NCBI RefSeq assembly: GCF_001190925.1
Contig: NZ_CP011072.1
Coordinates: 5,022,001-5,086,000 of the forward strand
Direction: 5' to 3'
Source: Azoarcus sp. CIB
GTDB lineage: Bacteria; Pseudomonadota; Gammaproteobacteria; Burkholderiales; Rhodocyclaceae
DNA: 64,000 bases
In this document: piece after piece, positions 56,570-64,000 of the stretch
How the letters are laid out: every line of letters starts with the position of its first letter
Numbering within the stretch: the stretch's first letter is position 1
The notes under the pieces: model-generated
The model's database searches: none
Told to the model about the DNA's origin: nothing
Seen by the model: only the letters and a program-made list of their open reading frames with translations
Position numbers and translations under genes: made by a program

Positions 56570-57190
56570 ATGCGTCCGATCGACACCCTCGTCTATGGCA
56601 TCGGCCTCGCCGGCGTCGCCGCCCAGGCCGCGGCGGGCATCCTCGAAGCCGGCAACAAGCGCTTCGACCTCTTCGGCATGATCGTCGTCGCCCTCGCCGC
56701 GGCACTCGGCGGCGGCTCGCTGCGCGACCTGCTGCTCGACCGCAAGGTCTTCTGGATCGCCGACCAGAGCTATCTCGTCACCGCCCTGCTCGCCGCCCTC
56801 GCGGCCTTCGCGCTGGCGCGCGTGGTGCGCCTGCCCGCGCGCCTGTTCCTGCTGCCCGATGCGATCGGCCTGGCGCTGTTCACGGTCAGCGGCACGCAGG
56901 CGGCGCTCGCGCTTGACGCCCCGTGGCTGGTCGCGAGCCTGATGGGCGTCATCACCGGCGCCTTTGGCGGCATCGTGCGCGACGTGCTGTGCAACGAGGT
57001 GCCGCTCGTATTCAGCGGCGAGCTCTACGCCACCGCGTCGTGGGTCGGCGCGCTGCTGCTGGTCGCATTGTCCGAGTTCGACGTCGCGCACACCTGGGCG
57101 GCCCTGCTCGCCGGCTCCGTCGTCCTCGCAGTCCGGCTCTCGGCGATGCGCTTCGGCTGGCGCCTGCCGGTGTTCCGCGCACGGATGTAA
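56570..57190 (+). CDS. TRIC-type cation channel family protein (UPF0126)
   Basis: 206 residues from the ATG at 56570, with two repeats of the UPF0126/TRIC domain, three membrane segments each: LFGMIVVALAAALGGGSLRDLLLD (about 35-58) and LMGVITGAFGGIVRDVLCNEVPLVF (about 125-149), each with the GGxxRD motif. Bacterial members are trimeric cation channels or glycine-related transporters; the substrate is not predictable. The longer frame was rejected as non-homologous. It diverges from livH. Confidence 0.88.
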   Translation: MRPIDTLVYGIGLAGVAAQAAAGILEAGNKRFDLFGMIVVALAAALGGGSLRDLLLDRKVFWIADQSYLVTALLAALAAFALARVVRLPARLFLLPDAIGLALFTVSGTQAALALDAPWLVASLMGVITGAFGGIVRDVLCNEVPLVFSGELYATASWVGALLLVALSEFDVAHTWAALLAGSVVLAVRLSAMRFGWRLPVFRARM

Positions 57191-57341
57191 GGCGCTGCGC
57201 AGCACGGACGACTATCCCGGCGGGAAGCCGCCGCCGGCGCGCGATGACGTGCGAAAGGCGCAAAAGATGGCACACTAGCCGCGTCGGCACGGCCAGCGCG
57301 CCCTGCCGTGGCCAATCAACCACCTGGGGAGGTTATCGAGA

Positions 57342-57770
57342 ATGAGTTTCCTGCGCGAGTTCAAAGAGTTCGCCATGCGCGGCAACGTCGTCGACCTGGC
57401 GGTCGGCGTGATCATCGGCGGCGCCTTCGGCAAGATCGTCGATTCGCTGGTCAAGGACGTGATCATGCCCGTCGTCGGCCGCATTCTCGGCGGCGTCGAT
57501 TTTCGCCACCTTCACATCAACCTTGGCGACAAGACCTTCGAAACGCTCGAAGCCGCCGAAAAGGCCGGCGCACCGCTGGTGAAGTACGGTGCCTTCATCA
57601 ACACGACGATCGACTTCATCATCGTCGCGTTCGCGATCTTCGTCGCGATCAAGGCGATCAACCGCCTCAAGCGCGCCGAGCCGCCGGCACCGCCGCCGGA
57701 GCCCGCGCCCGAGCCGGAAGAAATCAAGCTGCTGCGCGAGATCCGCGATTCGCTGAAGCAGCGCGGCTAG
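57342..57770 (+). CDS. mscL: Large-conductance mechanosensitive channel
   Basis: 142 residues: [46 protein letters not shown] (1-46) is the N-terminal helix and TM1 with the pore-lining [32 protein letters not shown] (about 86-109) is TM2; the charged tail [18 protein letters not shown] forms the cytoplasmic bundle. It opens under membrane tension during osmotic downshock. GGGGAGG lies ten bases before the ATG. It stands alone, followed by a dispersed repeat. Confidence 0.94.
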   Translation: MSFLREFKEFAMRGNVVDLAVGVIIGGAFGKIVDSLVKDVIMPVVGRILGGVDFRHLHINLGDKTFETLEAAEKAGAPLVKYGAFINTTIDFIIVAFAIFVAIKAINRLKRAEPPAPPPEPAPEPEEIKLLREIRDSLKQRG

Positions 57771-57808
57771 AAGGCGACAATCAGATATTTGTCGTCTGCC
57801 GGGCACTT

Positions 57809-57909
57809 GGTTCCTCCCCCTTCAAGGGGGAGGTCAGGAGGGGGATGGGTTTCTGCGGCGCCTGCTTAACCCATCCCCACCCCAACCCTCCCCTTGAAGG
57901 GGAGGGAGC
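57809..57909. repeat. Inverted dispersed repeat (CTCCCCCTTCAAGGGGGAGG type)
   Basis: Two arms of about 40 bases, each itself containing a short CTCCCC-TTCAA-GGGGAG palindrome, face one another (57809-57853 and 57867-57909) and are about 80 percent complementary, making a long stem. This is a REP/MITE-like intergenic element between mscL and the MBL hydrolase gene. Confidence 0.7.
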
Positions 57910-57937
57910 AACCGTACAGCACTCAACCTGTTATCCC

Positions 57938-58579
57938 TTACGCGTAGTCGCCGACGTAGGGGTTGTTCTTTCGCTCGTCGCCGAAAGTCGAGGTCGGGCC
58001 GTGGCCCGGCACGAAGGTGACGTCGTCGCCGAGCGGGAAGAGCTTCTCGCGGATCGAATGGACCAGCGTCGCCTGGTCGCCCTTGGGGAAGTCGGTGCGG
58101 CCGATCGAGCCCGCGAACAGCACGTCGCCGACGATCGCGAGCCGCGCATCCACATGGAAGAACACGACGTGGCCGGGCGTGTGACCGGGGGCGTGGATCA
58201 CGCGCAGCGTCTCCTCGCCCACCGTCACGGTATCGCCGTCGTGCAGCCAGCGGTCCGGCTCGAAGGACTCGACGTCGGGAAAGCCGAACATCTTGCTCTG
58301 CTGCGGCATCCCGGCGATCCAGAAGCGATCTTCTTCCTGCGGCCCTTCGACGGGCACCCCCAGCTCGCGCGCGAGCTTCGCCGTGCCGCCGGCGTGGTCG
58401 ATGTGACCGTGCGTGATCAGCAGCTTCTCGATCGTCACGCCCAGCCTGTCGGCCTCGGCGCGGATGCGCTCGAGGTCGCCGCCCGGATCGACGACCGCCC
58501 CCCTCATCGTCTTGTCGCACCACACGATGCTGCAGTTCTGCTCGAAGGGGGTCACCGGGACGATACGCAGCTGGATCAT
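57938..58579 (-). CDS. MBL-fold metallohydrolase (glyoxalase II-like)
   Basis: 213 residues: MIQLRIVPVTPFEQNCSIVWCDKTMRGAVVDPGGDLERI, the metal motif THGHIDHAGG (about 56-65) with the HxHxDH zinc site, HAPGHTPGHVVFFHVDARLAIVGDVLFAGSIGRTDFP (about 132-168) supplying the further ligands, and GHGPTSTFGDERKNNPYV near the end. It belongs to the YcbL/glyoxalase II-like thioesterase group; the substrate is unproven. Monocistronic between two repeats. Confidence 0.9.
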   Translation of the reverse strand: MIQLRIVPVTPFEQNCSIVWCDKTMRGAVVDPGGDLERIRAEADRLGVTIEKLLITHGHIDHAGGTAKLARELGVPVEGPQEEDRFWIAGMPQQSKMFGFPDVESFEPDRWLHDGDTVTVGEETLRVIHAPGHTPGHVVFFHVDARLAIVGDVLFAGSIGRTDFPKGDQATLVHSIREKLFPLGDDVTFVPGHGPTSTFGDERKNNPYVGDYA

Positions 58580-58667
58580 GGCGGGCAGGAATTCGGGTCG
58601 AGAAACGATGCAGTTTAGCGCGCATTACATTCGCGCGCTGATTCCGCTCCCGGATCGAGCACGAGTC

Positions 58668-58764
58668 CGTAGGGCGGGAGGAGCCGAAGGCGTATCCCGC
58701 CAGTCCAAAGTCGAGCGTCGCTGACAGGCTGTGGCGGGATACGCTGCGCTCCTCCCGCCCTACG
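58668..58764. repeat. Dispersed REP-like element, copy 2
   Basis: Perfect 16-bp terminal inverted repeats CGTAGGGCGGGAGGAG and complement at 58749-58764 enclose about 65 bases with inner GAGCCGAAGGCGTATCCCGC and its counterpart. Related to the element after mutY. Confidence 0.7.
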
Positions 58765-58784
58765 TGGCGGCCGGCGCGCCGTAC

Positions 58785-59891
58785 CTAACGCAGCAGCGCC
58801 ACGCCCTTCACCTGCGCGAACAGGCTCATGCCCGGCGCGATGCCCATCTGCACCGCGGAGCGCGTCGTGATGCGCGCGAGCAGCGCGCGGCCGGCGACGT
58901 CGAGGCGCACCAGCGTGCGCCCGGGGCTCGCGTCGTCGAGCGACACCACGCGCGCGGGCAGCACGTTGAGGATGCTCGAATCGTGGCGTTCCGCGAGCGC
59001 CAGGCTCACGTCGCGCGCCAGCACGCGGGCGCGCACCTGCGCCCCGAGCGGCGCATCGAGGCCGGTGATCCACAGCGGCAGGCCGCCGAATTCGAGCCGC
59101 GTCAGCGCGAAACGCTCGTCGCGCGCCGCGACCTGCGCATCGACGACGACAAAGGCCTCCTCGTCGTGCGCGAAGGGCAGGTCCAGGCGCGGCATCACCT
59201 CGTCGATCGCACCGGACGCGAGCACCCGCCCGTCGCGCAGCAGCACGACGTGGTCCGCCAGCCGCGCGACCTCCTCCGGCGCATGGCTCACGTACACGAC
59301 GGGAATATCCAGCTCGCCATGCAGGCGCTCCAGGTAGGGCAGGACCTCCGCCTTGCGCTGCGCATCGAGCGCGGCCAGCGGCTCGTCCATCAGTAGCAGG
59401 CGCGGACTGGTCGCCAGCGCGCGCGCGATCGCGACGCGCTGGCGCTCGCCGCCCGACAGCCGCTCCGGCATGCGCTCGAGCAGCGGCTCGATGCCGAGGA
59501 GCGCGATCGCATGATCGAGCGACACGCGGCGTTGGGCCGCGGCGACCCGCTTCAGGCCGAACTCGAGGTTGCGCCGCACTGAAAGGTGCGGAAACAGGCT
59601 CGCTTCCTGGAACACGTAGCCGAGCGGACGGCGGTGCGTCGGCACGAACACGCCACGCGCGTCGTCCTGCCACACCTCGCCGCGCACCGCGAGGTAGCCG
59701 TCCGTCGCCCGCTCCAGACCCGCGAGGCAGCGCAACACCGTCGTCTTGCCCGATCCGGAATGGCCGAACAGTGCGCTGACACCGCGCCCGGGCAACTGCA
59801 GCGTAGCGTCCAGGGCAAAGCCCGACCATGCCAGCCGGAAGCGCGCCTCGATGCCGGTGCCGGAGACCTGAGCAGCGGCGGCGGGACTCAT
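58785..59891 (-). CDS. modC: Molybdate ABC transporter ATP-binding protein
   Basis: 368 residues from the ATG at 59891 (ATGA overlap with modB). Walker [10 protein letters not shown] (about 43-51), signature [15 protein letters not shown] (about 137-151), Walker [12 protein letters not shown], switch His [11 protein letters not shown], then a C-terminal TOBE/MopI-type molybdate-binding domain (about 290-365: [42 protein letters not shown]). It powers molybdate uptake for molybdoenzymes such as nitrate reductase. Third gene of modABC. Confidence 0.93.
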   Translation of the reverse strand: MSPAAAAQVSGTGIEARFRLAWSGFALDATLQLPGRGVSALFGHSGSGKTTVLRCLAGLERATDGYLAVRGEVWQDDARGVFVPTHRRPLGYVFQEASLFPHLSVRRNLEFGLKRVAAAQRRVSLDHAIALLGIEPLLERMPERLSGGERQRVAIARALATSPRLLLMDEPLAALDAQRKAEVLPYLERLHGELDIPVVYVSHAPEEVARLADHVVLLRDGRVLASGAIDEVMPRLDLPFAHDEEAFVVVDAQVAARDERFALTRLEFGGLPLWITGLDAPLGAQVRARVLARDVSLALAERHDSSILNVLPARVVSLDDASPGRTLVRLDVAGRALLARITTRSAVQMGIAPGMSLFAQVKGVALLR

Positions 59892-60559
59892 CGCACGCCC
59901 CCGCGCTTGCGGCTGTAGAGCAGGAACAGCACCACGAAGCTGAACACCACCATGCCCGCGGAAAGCCAGTGCGCCTGCGCGTATTCGAGCGCCTCGACGT
60001 GGTCGTAGATCTGCACCGACACGACGCGCGTCTTCTCCGGGATGTTGCCGCCTATCATCAGCACCACGCCGAACTCGCCGACTGTATGGGCGAAGCCCAG
60101 CACCGCGGCGGTGACGAAACCCGGGCGCGCGAGCGGCAGCACGACGCTGAAGAAGGTGTCGAGCGCCCCCGCGCGCAGCGTCGCGGCGACCTCCAGCGGC
60201 CGTTCGCCGATTGCCTCGAAGGCCTGCTGCAGCGGCTGGACGACGAAGGGCAGCGAGTAGAACACCGAGCCGACGACCAGACCCGCGAAGCTGAAGGGCA
60301 GCAGGCCGATGCCCAGCGCCTGAGTGAGCTGCCCGACGGGCCCGTGCGGCCCCATCAACAGCAACAGGTAAAAGCCGATCACGGTCGGCGGCAGCACCAG
60401 CGGCAGCGCGACCACCGCGCCGACCACGCCCTTCCACGCCGAGCGCGTGCGCGCGAGCCACCACGCGACGGGCGTGCCGATCACGAGCAGGATCGCCGTC
60501 GTGACGGCCGCCAGCTCCAGCGTCAGCCGGATCGCCGCGAGGTCGGCCGTACTCATCAT
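59888..60559 (-). CDS. modB: Molybdate ABC transporter permease
   Basis: 223 residues, five to six membrane segments; [77 protein letters not shown] (about 92-168) holds the EAA loop of ModB. The start is one of two adjacent ATG codons at 60559 and 60556. It forms the inner-membrane channel for molybdate. It is 14 bases after modA and overlaps modC by four bases. Confidence 0.93.
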   Translation of the reverse strand: MMSTADLAAIRLTLELAAVTTAILLVIGTPVAWWLARTRSAWKGVVGAVVALPLVLPPTVIGFYLLLLMGPHGPVGQLTQALGIGLLPFSFAGLVVGSVFYSLPFVVQPLQQAFEAIGERPLEVAATLRAGALDTFFSVVLPLARPGFVTAAVLGFAHTVGEFGVVLMIGGNIPEKTRVVSVQIYDHVEALEYAQAHWLSAGMVVFSFVVLFLLYSRKRGGVR

Positions 60560-60572
60560 CGTCCCGCCCGCC

Positions 60573-61926
<1,354 letters not shown>

Positions 61927-62100
61927 GAACAGACTCCTGCTGATGGGTCCGCATGCGGACATTAGGGCGGTGCTGCGACCGCACATTCTATACCGCGACG
62001 CCACCGCACGATGGTGTTTGCATCAAAAGACGCGCCCCCGGCGCGGACCACAGGGGCCGCAACGCGGGGGCGGGAAGCAGACGGGGACGCAGACCGGAAC

Positions 62101-63708
62101 TCAGGCGAGGCGGAAGCGGCCGGCGGTGGTCTGCAGACGGGCAGCGACGCCCTCGAGCTGGTGCGCAGCGGTCGCGGTCTCTTTCACCGCGGCGCTGTTC
62201 TCCTCGCTCATCTGGGCGGTCTGCTCGACGCGCCGTGCGATCTCGTTGCTCGCCGTCGACTGCTCGTGCAGCGCGCTCGTGATGTCCTCGACCGCCGCGA
62301 CGACGTGGCGTGCCTGGTCCGTGAGCGCACTGATGGCGTCGCCCGCCTCGCGCGACAAGGTGTCGACGTCGCCCATGTGGGACACGACCTTTTCCATGCT
62401 GGAGACGGCGTCGCGGGTGACGTTCTGCACCTGCGAAATCATCTCGGTGATCTCCTGCGTCGACTTGCCCGTGCGCTCGGCGAGCTTGCGCACCTCGTCG
62501 GCGACGACCGCGAAGCCGCGGCCCTGCTCGCCCGCGCGCGCGGCCTCGATCGCCGCATTGAGCGCCAGCAGGTTGGTCTGGTCGGCGATGTCGCGGATCA
62601 CCGCAACGATCGACGAGATCTGGTCGGAGAAGCCGCCCAGCATGCGGATCTGCTCGGCCGTATGGGTCACGGCGGTGGCCGTGACGCGGCCGCTTTCCAC
62701 CATGCGCATGACGATCTCGTGCCCCTCGGCGGACTTGCGTCCCGACTCGGTGGCCGCGGTACGCACGTCGTTGGCGTGATCGGAAACCTGCGCGATGCTG
62801 ACCGACATTTCCTCGACCGAGGCCGCCATCGAGGACGCAGCCTGCGACTGAAGCTCAGTCGAACCCGAGAGTTGCGTCGTCGTCGAGGCAAGCTCCTCGC
62901 TCATCGACGCGAGCCCTTCGGCGTGCTCCTGCAGGTTCGCGGCGATCTCGCGCAGGTTGCCCTGCATCGTGCGGCAGGCCGTGAGCACCTTGGCCAACTC
63001 ATCGTGGCCATCCACTGCGAAGGCGTGCGTCAGGTCGCCCCCGGCGATGCGCTCGGCGGCTTCCTGCACGATCTGCAGCGGCTTGAGGATGGAACGCAGC
63101 ACGAAGGCCGCATACACGGCCAGCCCGATCGCTGCCACGACGGCGATGATGGCGATCTCGATCAGCGTCCGGCTGCGCTCTTCGTCGAAGAGTTTGTCGG
63201 CGTCGTGCGCCTCGCGACCCATCGACTCCGCGACCGTGGCCAGCTGCTCGCGGATGCGGCTCACCGTGGCGTCGGCCTCGTCGTCGATCGCATGGATCGC
63301 CGGGTCGACTTCGTTGTCGGCATTCAGGATCGGCAGCAGACGCTTCTCGAACAGCGCGACGATCGCCTCGACGTCCTTGCGTGCCTGTGCCACGGCCGCC
63401 CTCTCCTCGGGCGTGTCCGCAGCTTCGGCGAGGTGCTGCAGATCGCTGTTCGCCTCGGTCTGGAGGGCGGCGAAGTCCTTTTTCGCCGCGTCGATGTCAC
63501 GGTTGATGATCGTGTCGGCGAAGATCTGGTAGAACTGGGCACCCAGCCACGACGCCTCCGCCGCGCGCGCCTGTGTTTGCGTCCGGGCAAAACCGTCATC
63601 CTGGAAGTTTGCGAGATGACTCATGCGGTAGAGCGCGATGCCCATCACCGTGGCAAGCATGATGAGGGCGATGGCTACCATGACCAGCAGGCGGTGTTTG
63701 ACACTCAT
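62101..63708 (-). CDS. Methyl-accepting chemotaxis protein
   Basis: 535 residues: TM1 at about 7-28 ([21 protein letters not shown]), a periplasmic helical ligand domain (about 30-180) of four-helix-bundle type, TM2 about 182-205 ([23 protein letters not shown]), HAMP (about 206-258), and a signalling domain with the hairpin [30 protein letters not shown] (about 400-430). No CheR-binding pentapeptide is present at the C-terminus. It senses an unknown ligand and controls CheA. The start at 63708 is preceded by GGGAG. Confidence 0.92.
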   Translation of the reverse strand: MSVKHRLLVMVAIALIMLATVMGIALYRMSHLANFQDDGFARTQTQARAAEASWLGAQFYQIFADTIINRDIDAAKKDFAALQTEANSDLQHLAEAADTPEERAAVAQARKDVEAIVALFEKRLLPILNADNEVDPAIHAIDDEADATVSRIREQLATVAESMGREAHDADKLFDEERSRTLIEIAIIAVVAAIGLAVYAAFVLRSILKPLQIVQEAAERIAGGDLTHAFAVDGHDELAKVLTACRTMQGNLREIAANLQEHAEGLASMSEELASTTTQLSGSTELQSQAASSMAASVEEMSVSIAQVSDHANDVRTAATESGRKSAEGHEIVMRMVESGRVTATAVTHTAEQIRMLGGFSDQISSIVAVIRDIADQTNLLALNAAIEAARAGEQGRGFAVVADEVRKLAERTGKSTQEITEMISQVQNVTRDAVSSMEKVVSHMGDVDTLSREAGDAISALTDQARHVVAAVEDITSALHEQSTASNEIARRVEQTAQMSEENSAAVKETATAAHQLEGVAARLQTTAGRFRLA

Positions 63709-63990
63709 TGTGCGGCTCCCTGACTCTTATGCGATTCCGGGAGGAACGACTACCAGCCCGGGTTCAGATCTTAACGTCGCAACCACAACTTTATTGAGGT
63801 TATTTTTCTTCAAATGCATGCGTTTCGACGCCCCAAAATGGGTCGTGCGCGCCATCGGCGACGGCTTTTGTGACCGCATATTCAAAATCGTTACTTCTTC
63901 GTCATTTGAGCACGCCGCCATGGTTGACCGGCAATGCAATAATTGGCATTCCACTCCTGCATTTCCTCCCGACTTCCCGAGGCCGCAACG
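63709..63990. other. Intergenic region upstream of the chemoreceptor gene
   Basis: No gene is supported. The locally AT-rich stretch near 63780-63830 (TTATTGAGGTTATTTTTCTT) probably contains the promoter of the chemoreceptor gene and perhaps that of a plus-strand gene to the right. Confidence 0.4.
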
Positions 63991-64000
63991 ATGGCACGCA
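63991..64000 (+). CDS. Possible start of a plus-strand gene, cut by the window edge
   Basis: ATGGCACGCA at the very end has GAGG eight bases upstream, so a gene may begin here. Nothing else can be said from three codons. Confidence 0.3.

Overview
The window looks like a high-GC betaproteobacterium, most likely Rhodocyclales (Azoarcus, Aromatoleum or Thauera type). That placement is inferred from gene families and an aromatic or terpenoid-type catabolic cargo, and was not tested by a search. The layout is an integrative and conjugative element (ICE) of the ICEclc/PFGI-1 family on the left (about 1-45957) and ordinary chromosome on the right (45958-64000). The boundary is a copy of the 3' end of tRNA-Gly(CCC) at 45935-45957, followed by the hairpin terminator of the original tRNA gene. 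The intact tRNA and the integrase would lie to the left of the window.

Region by region. 1-8.4 kb is a catabolic and transport cargo: a partial thiolase, its DUF35 zinc-ribbon/OB partner, DUF1329, DUF1302, an RND/MMPL transporter and a YCF48-like lipoprotein, all on the minus strand. They are read from two promoters that share an identical 24-bp operator/-35 block. 8.47-11 kb is an intact IS1182-type element and a decayed second transposase. 11.1-17.4 kb is a partial conjugation module (TIGR03747, TraD coupling protein, PFL_4695/TIGR03765, lytic transglycosylase, TIGR03759, a membrane coiled-coil protein, PilL-N). The rest of the type IV secretion genes, expected next to TIGR03747, is not there. 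17.7-23 kb and 28.3-36.4 kb hold ICE maintenance genes: IHF-beta, a SNF2-type helicase, a DUF6094 methyltransferase, DUF932, DUF3275, STY4534, H-NS, DUF3085 and topoisomerase III. Almost all of these have GC-rich stem-loops in front of their start codons. 36.6-45.3 kb is the replication, partition and competence module: SSB, DUF3158, PFL_4669, a LOTUS-domain protein, STY4528 replication protein, DUF2857, ParB, a Shi-like protein, ParA, AlpA and a BisR-like protein. The chromosomal flank carries sodC, a flavin reductase, mutY, a LON-domain protein, ubiX, an ABC binding protein, a GGDEF/EAL protein, livM/livH, a TRIC-like protein, mscL, an MBL hydrolase, modCBA, an OB-fold protein and a chemoreceptor.

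The most striking cargo is a tight three-gene operon at 23528-28133 inserted into the ICE maintenance region. It encodes an MBL-fold hydrolase, a single-chain E2-E1-JAB ubiquitin-like conjugation enzyme with all catalytic residues, and a patatin phospholipase. The genes overlap by 13 and 4 bases. The set resembles CBASS type II and Bil-type anti-phage systems but has no CD-NTase and no recognisable ubiquitin-like protein, so it is a candidate defence system of unusual composition.

A second unexplained signal is a three-hairpin element present three times (22969, 30619, 33703) at the head of ICE gene blocks. Its spacing is fixed and its stems show compensatory changes, which suggests a structured RNA leader. 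Other repeated signals are three 15-bp palindromes of the form TATCCCC-N-GGGGATA, paired 12-bp palindromes before alpA, and iteron-like repeats with an AT-rich patch inside the replication gene.
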